NCBI GenBank assembly: GCA_006738865.1
Contig: AP019701.1
Span: 4,971,974-5,035,973, forward strand
Reading direction: 5' to 3'
DNA length: 64,000 nt
DNA from: Allostella sp. ATCC 35155
GTDB lineage: Bacteria > Pseudomonadota > Alphaproteobacteria > ATCC43930 > Allostellaceae
The notes below the pieces were generated by a model. It saw only the letters and a list, made by a program, of their open reading frames with translations. It searched no databases and was not told the origin of the DNA. Both the position numbers and the translations under genes were made by a program. Position 1 is the stretch's first letter; each line of letters opens with the position of its first letter. Shown piece by piece: positions 54,775 through 63,568 of this stretch.

Positions 54775-55410
54775 TCAGCCGCGGTCCCGTGCGACGGGTT
54801 CGCCGGGCACCCGCGAATAGCGCCAGACCGCGGCCGGCGGCATGTTGCGCCAGACCCGGCGCACGCGCCGTGCCTGCAGATGGAAGTGGCGGAGGGGGAT
54901 GGGCGAGACGGCGCCGTAGGTGAACTGCACGAAGCAGCCGTCGGGGTGGAGGATCTCGAAGCTGCCCTCGATCACCCGGCGGACCAGGGCGCGCGGCAGG
55001 GATACGAGCGGCAGGCAGGAGACGACCGCCGCCACCCGCTCGACCCCGGCGGCCCGCATCAGGGCCGGCAGGTCACCGGCATCCCCCTCGATGACGCGGA
55101 CCTCGGGCAGGTGCTTGCGCAGCGTCGCCGCCAGGGCAGGATCCCGTTCGATGGCGTAGAACCGATCCGGCGGAACCCCGGACTGGAGCAGGGTCGCCGT
55201 GACGGGCCCGGTGCCCGCGCCCAGTTCGACGATCGCGCCGGGCAGGGAGAGGTCGAGTTCCGCCGCCATCGCCCGGCCGAGCGCCCGGCCGCTCGGCCAG
55301 ACCGAGCCGATCCGCGTCGGCGCCTGGATCCACTTCCACAGGAAGAGCGCGGCGTCGCGTCGCATGTGGGCCGGCTTCGCCGGACTACGAAGATATGATC
55401 GATCGGACAT
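54775..55410 (-). CDS. SAM-dependent methyltransferase, phospholipid N-methyltransferase (PmtA)-like
   Basis: A 211-residue class I methyltransferase. The SAM site is IVELGAGTGPVTATLL at about 61-76, preceded by RIGSVWPSGRALGRAMA as in rhizobial PmtA-type enzymes that methylate phosphatidylethanolamine; SCLPLVSLPRAL and FVQFTYG also fit. ATG 55410 chosen; a longer frame upstream enters the promoter region. Confidence 0.83.
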   Translation of the reverse strand: MSDRSYLRSPAKPAHMRRDAALFLWKWIQAPTRIGSVWPSGRALGRAMAAELDLSLPGAIVELGAGTGPVTATLLQSGVPPDRFYAIERDPALAATLRKHLPEVRVIEGDAGDLPALMRAAGVERVAAVVSCLPLVSLPRALVRRVIEGSFEILHPDGCFVQFTYGAVSPIPLRHFHLQARRVRRVWRNMPPAAVWRYSRVPGEPVARDRG

Positions 55411-55582
55411 GCGGGGCTTCGGCGCTCGTCGGGTGAGGGATCGGACAACCCCCCAAACTATCTGCCGGATTGTGACCAGACAACGACCGGTCGATTGCGA
55501 CACGGTTACCGCCGATGCGATCGACCGTCGTCACGGCGCCATGATTCTGCCGTAGGCTCCCATCCAACGACACCGGAACGGG

Positions 55583-58500
55583 ATGACCGTCATGGCCCAG
55601 CAAGCCGAACGTCTGAAGGTGGAACGAATCGAGCAGGCGGTCGCGCTGGCGGCGCGGCGGCTGGCCGGGGAACAGGCGCAGGCGGCGGCCCGTTTCGTGC
55701 GTGTCTTCGCGCAGAACGTCGCGCCCGCCGATGTCGCGGCCTTCGCGCCCGAGGATCTCTATGGCGCCGCCCTCAGCCTCTTCGCGTTCGCCGCCCGCCG
55801 CCCGCCCGGTGCGGCGGAGGTCCGCGTCTTCAACCCGCGGGCCGACGCCGATGGCTGGACCTGCCGGCACACCGTGATCGAGATCGTCAACGACGACATG
55901 CCATTCCTCGTCGATTCGATCGCCGCGGAACTGCAGCGCCAGGATCTGGCGGTCCACCTCATCGTCCATCCGACCATGGCGGTCGAGCGCGAGGGCGACC
56001 GCCTCGTCACGGCCGGCCAGGGGCCGGTCCGCGAATCCTTGATGCATGTCGAGGTCGCCGTGATCGCCGATGCCGACCGGCGCGAAGGCGTCCGCGCGGG
56101 CCTGCTGGAGGCGCTGGGCGACGTGCGGCACGCCGTCGCCGACTGGCCGGCGATGCGGGAACGGATGGTGACGGCCCGGGCGCGGTTGGCGGACGAGGGC
56201 GGCGCCCTGCCGCAGGACGAGCGGGACGAAGCCTCGGCCTTCCTCGACTGGCTGGTCGCCGACCATTTCACCTTCCTCGGCAGTCGCGACTACGTCTTCG
56301 GAACCCCTGCGGACGCCGGACCCGGAGTCGCCATCGTCCCCGGATCGGGGCTGGGCGTGCTCGCCGCCGAGGAGGCGCCTGTCTTCGACGGGTTGCGCCA
56401 TTTCACAGCCCTGCCAGGAGAGGTGCAGCGCTTCCTTCGCCGTCCCACGGCCCTGGTCGTGACCAAGAGCAGCCATCGGGCGCGCGTCCACCGGCCGATC
56501 CCGATGGACGTGATCGCGGTCAAGCGGTTCGACGACGACGGCGCCCCCGTCGGCCTCACCGTGTTCGCCGGTCTCTACACGTCGACCGCCTACAGCGCCG
56601 GTGCCCGGACGATCCCGATCCTGCGCCGCAAGGTCGCCAGCGTGATGGATCGGGCCGGGTTCGATCCGAACAGTCACGACGGCAAGGCCCTGCTGCACAT
56701 CCTCGACACCCATCCCCGCGACGAGCTGTTCCAGATCGACGAAGAGGCGCTGTTCGAGACCGCGCGGGGCATCCTCCACCTCGAGGAGCGGCCGCGGGTG
56801 GCGCTCTTCCTGCGCCGCGACCCGTTCGAGCGCTTCGTCTCCTGTCTCGTCTACGCGCCGCGCGATCGCTACGACACGGAGCTGCGGCAGCGGTTCCAGC
56901 GCATCCTCGCCGACACGCTGGCGGGCGAGGTGATGTCGTTCACGACGCGTCTCGGCGACTCGCCGCTGGCCCGGGTCCATTTCGTCGTCCGCACGACGCC
57001 GGGCGCCATTCCCGACTTCTCGCCCGAGGCGGTCGAGACGCTGCTGGCGGAAGCGGGGCGCTCGTGGCGCGACCGCCTCAAGGAGGCCCTGGACGCGCGG
57101 ATGGGCGAGGCCGAGGCGCAGGCGACGCTGGTGCGCTGGGCGGAGGCCTTTCCGGCCGGCTACCGCGAGCGCTTCTCCGCCGCGACGGCCGTGCTCGAGA
57201 TCGACCGGGCGCTCGCCGCGCGCGCCGAGGGTCTGGCGCTCCACCTCTTCCGGCCGGTCGACGCACCCGCCGGCGAAGTGCGGCTCAAGGTCTACCATCC
57301 GTCGGCGGCGATGCCGCTGTCCGACATCATCCCGATGCTGGAGAATCTGGGCTTCCGGGTCCTCAACGAGGTGCCGGACACGCTGCGGCCCGCCGATGGC
57401 GGCCCGCCGGTCTGGATGCATGATTTTGGACTGGCCGCCCCAGACGGCGGCGAACTCGACATCGACCGCCTCCGGCCGCTGGTCGAGGACGGATTTCGTG
57501 CGATCTGGACCGGACTTGCCTCGAACGACGGGTTCAACCGCCTGATCCGTGCCGCCGGCCTCGCCTGGCCGGAGGCCCGCATCCTGCGCGTCTATGCCCG
57601 CTATCTGCGGCAGGTCGGCTTCCAGCTGAGCCAGAGCTTCGTGGAGGCCACGCTGGTCTCGCACCCGCGCATCGCCCGCCTGCTCGTCGATCTCTTCGCC
57701 GCACGCTTCGACCCCGGCGCCGACCGGGATCGCCTGACCCGCGCGGCAGGCATCGTCGAAGCGATCGAGCATGGGCTCGACGCCGTGCAGAGTCTCGAGG
57801 AGGACCGCGCGCTGCGCGCGTTCCTGACGCTCCTTCGCGCCACGTTGCGCACCAACCACTATCAGCTGGCGGGCGACGGGCGGCCGAAACCCTATCTCTC
57901 GATCAAGCTCGACAGCCAGGCGGTCGAGTTCCTGCCGCTGCCACGACCGATGGTCGAAGTCTTCGTGCATTCGCCCCGCACCGAGGCGATCCATCTGCGG
58001 GGCGGCAAGGTGGCCCGCGGCGGGATCCGCTGGTCGGACCGGCGGGAGGATTTCCGCACCGAGATCCTGGGGCTGATGAAGGCGCAGATGGTGAAGAACG
58101 CCGTCATCGTTCCGGTCGGCTCGAAGGGCGGCTTCGTCGTCAAGCAACCGCCGGCCGGAGGTGGCCGCGAGGCGCTGCAGGCCGAGGTCATCCACTGCTA
58201 CCGCACCCTGATGCAGGGCCTGCTCGACATCACCGACAATCTCGTCGAGGGCCGCGTCGTGCCGCCCACCGACGTGGTGCGCCACGATACCGACGATCCC
58301 TACCTCGTGGTCGCCGCCGACAAGGGCACCGCGACCTTCTCCGACATCGCCAATGGCGTCGCCGCCCAGTACGGCTTCTGGCTCGGCGACGCCTTCGCGT
58401 CCGGCGGGTCGAAGGGCTATGACCACAAGGACATGGCCATCACCGCACGCGGTGCCTGGGAGGCCGTGAAGCGGCATTTCCGCGAACTGGGCACGGACGT

Positions 58501-60424
58501 CCAGACCACGCCCTTCACCGTCGTCGGCGTCGGCGACATGTCGGGCGACGTCTTCGGCAACGGCATGCTGCAGTCGCGCGCGATCCGGCTTCTGGCCGCC
58601 TTCGACCATCGCCACATCTTCGTCGACCCCGATCCGGAGCCCGCCCGCAGCTATGCCGAGCGCGAGCGGCTGTTCCGCCTGCCGCGGTCGAGCTGGGCCG
58701 ACTATGACCGGAACCTGATCGCGCCCGGCGGCGGTGTCTTCGAGCGGTCCGCCAAGTCGATCGCCGTCACGCCCGAAATCCGCGCCCTGTTCGGCATCGC
58801 GCGCGATCGCGTGACCCCGGCCGAGCTGATGCAGGCCATCCTGACGGCCGAGGTGGACCTTCTCTGGTTCGGCGGGATCGGCACCTTCGTCAAGGCCCGC
58901 GAGGAGACCAATGCGGAGGCCGGCGACAAGGCCAACGACGCCGTCCGGGTGAACGGCGCCGACATCCGGGCGCGGGTCGTCGGCGAGGGTGCGAACCTCG
59001 GATTCACGCAGTGCGGCCGCATCGAATATGGCCGATCGGGTGGGCGCGCCGGCGCCGGCGGCGCCATCAACACCGACGCCATCGACAATTCGGCCGGCGT
59101 CGACACCTCGGATCACGAGGTGAACATCAAGATCCTGCTCGACCGCGTCGTCGCCGGCGGCGACATGACGGGCAAGCAGCGCGACCAGCTGCTGGCGACG
59201 ATGACCGACGAGGTCGCGAGCCTCGTCCTGCGGCACAACTATCACCAGACGCAGGCGCTGAGCGTCGAACAGGCCGATGCCGCGGCACTGCTCTCCGCGC
59301 ATGGGCGGGCGATGCGCGCCTTCGAGCGGCGGGTGCGCCTGGATCGCGCCGTCGAGCTGCTGCCGGACGACGAGGGGCTCGCCCGCCGTGCGCAAGAGGG
59401 CCGCGGCCTGACCCGGCCGGAGCTGGCCGTGCTGCTGGCCTACTCGAAGATGGCCATGTCGCAGGCGATCACGGCATCGGCGCTGCCCGACGATCCGGCG
59501 GTCGACGACGATCTCCTGGGGTATTTCCCGACCCCGCTTCGGGAGCGCATGCCCGAAGCCTGCCGCAGCCATCCGCTGCGCCGTGAGATCGTGTCGACCG
59601 TCGTGACCAATGCGCTGGTGAACCGGGCCGGCATCGCCTTCGCATCCTCCTTCGAGGATGCGACCGGCGCCGAATGGGCCGAGATCGCTCGCGCGTGGCT
59701 CGCGGCGCGCGACATCTTCCGGCTCGACGAGTACTGGGCGGCGGTCGAAGCGCTGGACAGCCAGGTTCCGGCCGGCGTCCAGACCGGGCTCCTGCTGACG
59801 GCGCGCGGTCTGGTCGATGCCGCGATGGCGCCGCTGCTCGCCGCCGTGGCGCGCGAGAGCAGCATCGGCTTGGTGGTTGCGCACCATGTACCGGGCGCCC
59901 ATGCCGTGGAGGATTCGCTGCCGGACTTCCTGCCGGAAGACCAGCGCAGCGCCCTGGCTGCCCGCGTCGCCGCCGCGGTCGCGAGCGGCGTGCCGGAGCC
60001 GCTGGCGCGCCGTGCCGCGGCATTCGAGCGGGTGGCCGCCGCATTGCCGATCACCGATCGGGCGCTGGCCTCCGGGCAGTCGATCGCGCGGGTGGCACGG
60101 TTGCATTTCGCGATCGACGACCGCTTCCGCTTCGACCGGCTCCTGGGCGCGGCGGACGCCATCGCGGACGGCGATTCCTGGGCGCGGCGAGCCGCCGCGG
60201 CCGCGCGGGACGACCTCGCGCATGCCCAGAACGACCTTCTGGCGGCAGTGCTGGCGGAGGACGTCGACGATCCGGCGGACGCGCTTGCCGCCTGGAGCGC
60301 CGCCCGGGCCCGGCCGGTTCAGCGGATCGACGCCCTGCTCTCGGAACTCGAGCAGCAGCCCCGCATCGATCTCGCCATGCTGACGGTCGCGACGCGCGCG
60401 TTGCGCGGCGCGCTCGACTCCTGA
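55583..60424 (+). CDS. gdhB: Large NAD-specific glutamate dehydrogenase (GdhB/L180 class)
   Basis: Oxidative deamination of glutamate, 1,613 residues, the normal size of this class. The long N-terminal regulatory region has ACT-like stretches (IEIVNDDMPFLVDSIAAEL). The catalytic core contains KVARGGIRWSDRREDFRTE, the lysine region KAQMVKNAVIVPVGSKGGF, and the NAD-binding VVGVGDMSGDVFGNGML. The C-terminal helical domain follows. The start may be 55583 or the ATG three codons later. Long open frames on the opposite strand are shadows. Confidence 0.97.
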   Translation: MTVMAQQAERLKVERIEQAVALAARRLAGEQAQAAARFVRVFAQNVAPADVAAFAPEDLYGAALSLFAFAARRPPGAAEVRVFNPRADADGWTCRHTVIEIVNDDMPFLVDSIAAELQRQDLAVHLIVHPTMAVEREGDRLVTAGQGPVRESLMHVEVAVIADADRREGVRAGLLEALGDVRHAVADWPAMRERMVTARARLADEGGALPQDERDEASAFLDWLVADHFTFLGSRDYVFGTPADAGPGVAIVPGSGLGVLAAEEAPVFDGLRHFTALPGEVQRFLRRPTALVVTKSSHRARVHRPIPMDVIAVKRFDDDGAPVGLTVFAGLYTSTAYSAGARTIPILRRKVASVMDRAGFDPNSHDGKALLHILDTHPRDELFQIDEEALFETARGILHLEERPRVALFLRRDPFERFVSCLVYAPRDRYDTELRQRFQRILADTLAGEVMSFTTRLGDSPLARVHFVVRTTPGAIPDFSPEAVETLLAEAGRSWRDRLKEALDARMGEAEAQATLVRWAEAFPAGYRERFSAATAVLEIDRALAARAEGLALHLFRPVDAPAGEVRLKVYHPSAAMPLSDIIPMLENLGFRVLNEVPDTLRPADGGPPVWMHDFGLAAPDGGELDIDRLRPLVEDGFRAIWTGLASNDGFNRLIRAAGLAWPEARILRVYARYLRQVGFQLSQSFVEATLVSHPRIARLLVDLFAARFDPGADRDRLTRAAGIVEAIEHGLDAVQSLEEDRALRAFLTLLRATLRTNHYQLAGDGRPKPYLSIKLDSQAVEFLPLPRPMVEVFVHSPRTEAIHLRGGKVARGGIRWSDRREDFRTEILGLMKAQMVKNAVIVPVGSKGGFVVKQPPAGGGREALQAEVIHCYRTLMQGLLDITDNLVEGRVVPPTDVVRHDTDDPYLVVAADKGTATFSDIANGVAAQYGFWLGDAFASGGSKGYDHKDMAITARGAWEAVKRHFRELGTDVQTTPFTVVGVGDMSGDVFGNGMLQSRAIRLLAAFDHRHIFVDPDPEPARSYAERERLFRLPRSSWADYDRNLIAPGGGVFERSAKSIAVTPEIRALFGIARDRVTPAELMQAILTAEVDLLWFGGIGTFVKAREETNAEAGDKANDAVRVNGADIRARVVGEGANLGFTQCGRIEYGRSGGRAGAGGAINTDAIDNSAGVDTSDHEVNIKILLDRVVAGGDMTGKQRDQLLATMTDEVASLVLRHNYHQTQALSVEQADAAALLSAHGRAMRAFERRVRLDRAVELLPDDEGLARRAQEGRGLTRPELAVLLAYSKMAMSQAITASALPDDPAVDDDLLGYFPTPLRERMPEACRSHPLRREIVSTVVTNALVNRAGIAFASSFEDATGAEWAEIARAWLAARDIFRLDEYWAAVEALDSQVPAGVQTGLLLTARGLVDAAMAPLLAAVARESSIGLVVAHHVPGAHAVEDSLPDFLPEDQRSALAARVAAAVASGVPEPLARRAAAFERVAAALPITDRALASGQSIARVARLHFAIDDRFRFDRLLGAADAIADGDSWARRAAAAARDDLAHAQNDLLAAVLAEDVDDPADALAAWSAARARPVQRIDALLSELEQQPRIDLAMLTVATRALRGALDS

Positions 60425-60439
60425 ACGAGGGCGCCGAGC

Positions 60440-60470
60440 GCGGCGGGCGGGGGCGCCGCCCGCCCGCCGC
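60440..60470 (+). terminator. 12-bp perfect inverted repeat between gdhB and the MocR gene
   Basis: GCGGCGGGCGGG and its exact complement flank a 7-base loop, 15 bases after the gdhB stop. No U-run follows. It supports placing the MocR start downstream at 60490. Confidence 0.55.
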
Positions 60471-60489
60471 CTTCCTCGACCACCTCGCC

Positions 60490-61929
60490 GTGGAACGCGA
60501 CGAGGGCACGGCGATCCCGGTCCAGATCGCCCGCCGCCTGCGCGACCTGGTCCTGACGGGCGGGCTCGCCCGCGGAACCCGCCTGCCCTCGACCCGCCGC
60601 CTGGCCGCAAGCCTCGGGGTCTCGCGGACGACCGTCATCGCCGCGGCCGACATCCTGACCGGCGAGGGGTTCCTCGAGGCGCGGCATGGCTCCGGCACCT
60701 ATGTCGCGGCCCATCTGCCGGCCGACCGGCTGGAAGGCGTCTCGGCCGCAGGGCTGCGGGTGCCGGGCCCGGCGCTGTCCCGTCGCGGCGCGGCGCTGGC
60801 GCGCGGCAGCCTCGTCGCCACGGTCGGCCGGCTCTTCACGCCGGGGCTGCCGGCGCTCGACGCGTTCCCGGCCGGGGACTGGCGGCGCGCTGTCAGCCGG
60901 GCGCAGCGCAAGGCCGGCCGGGAACTGCTCCATCTGACCGATCCGCTCGGCTGGCCGCCGCTGCGCCGGGCCATCGCCGCCTATGTCGGACCGGCGCGGG
61001 GCGTCACCTGCACCCCGGATCAGGTGATCGTGCTGGCGAGCGCCCGCCAGGCGATCTCGCTCGCGGCCAACCTCCTCGCCGATCCCGGCGACCGTGTGTG
61101 GATCGAAGATCCCGGCTATCCCGACGCCCGGGCCGCGCTCCGGTCGGCCGGCCTGACGCCGGTGCCCGTTCCGGTCGACGCGGCCGGCATCGACGTCGCG
61201 GCCGGTCGCAGGATGGCGCCGGACGCGCGGCTCGCCGCGGTCACGCCCTCGCACCAGTACCCGCTCGGCGCCATCATGACGCTGGAGCGCCGCGTCGCGC
61301 TGCTCGACTGGGCACGCGCCGCCGGGGCCACCATCCTGGAGGACGATTATGACGGCGAGTTCCGCTATGGCGGTCGCCCGATCACCGCGCTCTACGGGCT
61401 CGACGGCGGCGACCGCGTCCTCTACGTCGGCAGCTTCAGCAAGGCGATGTTTCCGGCGCTGCGCCTCGCCTATCTCGTCGCGCCCGCGGGGCTCGCCGCC
61501 GCCGTCGCCCAGGCGCGGCGCGCCGCCCACGCCGAGCCGCCGGCCCTGACCCAGGCCGCCCTGGCGGAGTTCGTGGCGGGCGATGCCTTCACCCAGCACA
61601 TCCGCCGGATGCGCCTGCTCTACCGAGCGCGCCAGGAAGCCCTCGTCGCAGCCATTCGCCGGCACCTCGACGGCGCGCTCGCGGTCGACCCGTCCGATGC
61701 CGGGATGCACCTCGTGGCCCATCTCGACCCCGCCATCCCGGACCGGACGGTTGCCGCCGAAGCCGCCCGCGCGGGCATGGGGGTGACCGCGCTGTCGCGC
61801 TATGCCGCCGGGCCGGCACCCGGCAACGGCCTCGTGCTCGGCTATGCCGCCCATGACGAGGGCTCGCTCGACGCGGGCGTCCGCCGCCTTGCGCACCTCG
61901 TCGAAGTGGTCCGGAGCACGGGCCGATAG
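60490..61929 (+). CDS. MocR/PdxR-type GntR regulator with aminotransferase domain
   Basis: A 479-residue regulator: GntR winged helix (RDLVLTGGLARGTRLPSTRRLAASLGVSRTTVIAAADIL) joined to a fold-type I aminotransferase domain. The PLP lysine is in YVGSFSKAMFPALRLAY and DDYDGEFRY is present. GTG 60490 is the only conventional start near the right place, just after a strong inverted repeat. Many such proteins respond to PLP. A PNPOx-like gene follows 70 bases later. Confidence 0.88.
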   Translation: MERDEGTAIPVQIARRLRDLVLTGGLARGTRLPSTRRLAASLGVSRTTVIAAADILTGEGFLEARHGSGTYVAAHLPADRLEGVSAAGLRVPGPALSRRGAALARGSLVATVGRLFTPGLPALDAFPAGDWRRAVSRAQRKAGRELLHLTDPLGWPPLRRAIAAYVGPARGVTCTPDQVIVLASARQAISLAANLLADPGDRVWIEDPGYPDARAALRSAGLTPVPVPVDAAGIDVAAGRRMAPDARLAAVTPSHQYPLGAIMTLERRVALLDWARAAGATILEDDYDGEFRYGGRPITALYGLDGGDRVLYVGSFSKAMFPALRLAYLVAPAGLAAAVAQARRAAHAEPPALTQAALAEFVAGDAFTQHIRRMRLLYRARQEALVAAIRRHLDGALAVDPSDAGMHLVAHLDPAIPDRTVAAEAARAGMGVTALSRYAAGPAPGNGLVLGYAAHDEGSLDAGVRRLAHLVEVVRSTGR

Positions 61930-61999
61930 TGGATCGCCTCGGAGGGCCACTTCAGGCCTAGGATCCGATCGTCCTTCTGCTGACGGATCCGCACCTGCC

Positions 62000-62662
62000 A
62001 TGACCGACGCCTACAAGACCACCCCGCGCACCCGCCTCCGCCGCCTGCCGAAGCGGGCGCATTACGACCGGGCCACCGTCCACGCCATCCTCGACGCCGG
62101 CTTCGTCTGCCATGTCGGCTATGCGATCGACGGCCAGCCCTACGTCACGCCGACGACCTATTGGCGGCATGAGGACCGCGTCTACTGGCACGGCTCCTCG
62201 GCCAGCCGCATGCTGCGGAACATCGCCGCCGGCGTGACGGTCTGCTTCACCGTCACCCACATCGACGGCTTCGTCATGGCGCGCTCGGGCTTCCACCACT
62301 CGGTCAACTACCGGTCGGTGATGGCGCTCGGCACGGCCCATGCCGTGACCGATGCCGAGGAGAAGGAGCGTGCGCTCGACGCCTTCGTCGAGCGGCTGTT
62401 CCCCGGCCGCGTCGGCGAGTTGCGCCCGGCCACCCGCCAGGAACTCAAGGGCACGATGGTCGTCGGCATGGAGCTGGTCGAGGTCTCGGCCAAGGTCCGC
62501 ACCGGCCCGCCGGTGGACGACGAGGCGGACTACGCCCTGCCCGTCTGGGCCGGCGTCCTGCCCATCCGCACCACCTTCGGCCCGCCCGAGGCCGACCCGC
62601 TGCTGACCCCGGGCATCCCGCTGCCCGGCTATCTCGACGATTTCGCACTGGATCGCCCATGA
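62000..62662 (+). CDS. Pyridoxamine 5'-phosphate oxidase-like flavin-binding protein
   Basis: A 220-residue split-barrel protein of the PNPOx-like family (not the true PdxH). Conserved parts are GFVCHVGYAIDGQPYVTPTTYW, VYWHGSSASRMLRN, VCFTVTHIDG and FHHSVNYRSVMALGTA. Its place beside a MocR regulator suggests control by, or a role in, B6 or flavin chemistry. ATGA overlap with the next gene. Confidence 0.9.
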   Translation: MTDAYKTTPRTRLRRLPKRAHYDRATVHAILDAGFVCHVGYAIDGQPYVTPTTYWRHEDRVYWHGSSASRMLRNIAAGVTVCFTVTHIDGFVMARSGFHHSVNYRSVMALGTAHAVTDAEEKERALDAFVERLFPGRVGELRPATRQELKGTMVVGMELVEVSAKVRTGPPVDDEADYALPVWAGVLPIRTTFGPPEADPLLTPGIPLPGYLDDFALDRP

Positions 62663-63096
62663 AGACGCGGACGGGCGACCCATGGATGCCGGCGCCGGCC
62701 TATGGCCGCAGCCTGGTTGGGCTCGGCATGAACCTGATGGTCGAGGACATCGCACGCGCCGTCGCCTTCCAGCGCACGGTGCTGGAGGCGACGGCGGTCT
62801 ATGCCGACCCCGACTTCGCCGTCATGCGCGCGCAAGGCAGCGAGTGGATGCTGCACGCCGACCATACCTATGACCGCCATCCCCTGCTGCGCCGGGCAAT
62901 GGAGAACGGCGCGCGCGGCAGCGGCATGGAGCTGCGGCTGCACGGCTGCGACCCCGACCGGGCCGAGGAGCGCGCGACGGCAGCCGGCTACGAGGTGCTG
63001 GCCAGCGCCGCCGACAAGCCGCACGGACTGCGCGAGGCCTATATCGTCGACCCCGACGGCTATGTCTGGGTGCCCGACCTGCCGACCCGCCGATGA
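62659..63096 (+). CDS. VOC-superfamily (glyoxalase/bleomycin-resistance-like) protein
   Basis: A 145-residue vicinal-oxygen-chelate protein. GLGMNLMVEDIARAVAFQRTVL starts the first beta-alpha module and GLREAYIVDPDGYVWVPDL ends the second. Substrate unknown. Starts inside the PNPOx-like stop codon and overlaps the next open frame. Confidence 0.85.
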   Translation: MKTRTGDPWMPAPAYGRSLVGLGMNLMVEDIARAVAFQRTVLEATAVYADPDFAVMRAQGSEWMLHADHTYDRHPLLRRAMENGARGSGMELRLHGCDPDRAEERATAAGYEVLASAADKPHGLREAYIVDPDGYVWVPDLPTRR

Positions 63097-63116
63097 TCCG
63101 GACGGAGGACCGAACG

Positions 63117-63566
63117 ATGTCCGAAGCCGTTGCGGTCCGCCCGATCGCCCGCACCGACCATGACGCCTGGTTGCCGCTCTGGGAGGGCTACAACCGGTTC
63201 TACGAGCGCACGGCCGCGCCCGAGGTCACGGCGATGACCTGGTCGCGCTTCTTCGACGCCTATGAGCCGGTGCACGCGCTGGTGGCCGAGGCGGACGGGG
63301 CGGTCGTCGGCATCGTCCACTACATCTTTCACCGCAACACTTCGATGATCGGCCCCACCTGCTATCTGCAGGATCTCTTCACCGCGCCCGCCGCCCGCGG
63401 GCAGGGCGTCGGGCGGGCGCTGATCGAGGCCGTCTACGACGCCGCCCGCGCCGCCGGGGCCAGCCGCGTCTACTGGATGACGCACGAGACCAACCGGACG
63501 GCGATGCGCCTCTACGACCAGGTCGCGGAGCGGCCGGGCTTCCTGCAGTACCGCCGCAACCTCTGA
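63117..63566 (+). CDS. GNAT-family N-acetyltransferase
   Basis: A 149-residue acetyltransferase. LQDLFTAPAARGQGVGRALIEAV is the acetyl-CoA motif and MTHETNRTAMRLYDQVAE the end. ATG 63117 has GGACGGAGG upstream; ATG 63093, overlapping the VOC stop, would add eight residues. Last gene of a four-gene plus-strand run. Confidence 0.88.
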   Translation: MSEAVAVRPIARTDHDAWLPLWEGYNRFYERTAAPEVTAMTWSRFFDAYEPVHALVAEADGAVVGIVHYIFHRNTSMIGPTCYLQDLFTAPAARGQGVGRALIEAVYDAARAAGASRVYWMTHETNRTAMRLYDQVAERPGFLQYRRNL

Positions 63567-63568
63567 CG

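Noticed and set aside
55385-60610. 1,741-residue open frame on the minus strand
   Set aside because: Antisense shadow of the glutamate dehydrogenase in GC-rich DNA; the plus-strand product has all family motifs.
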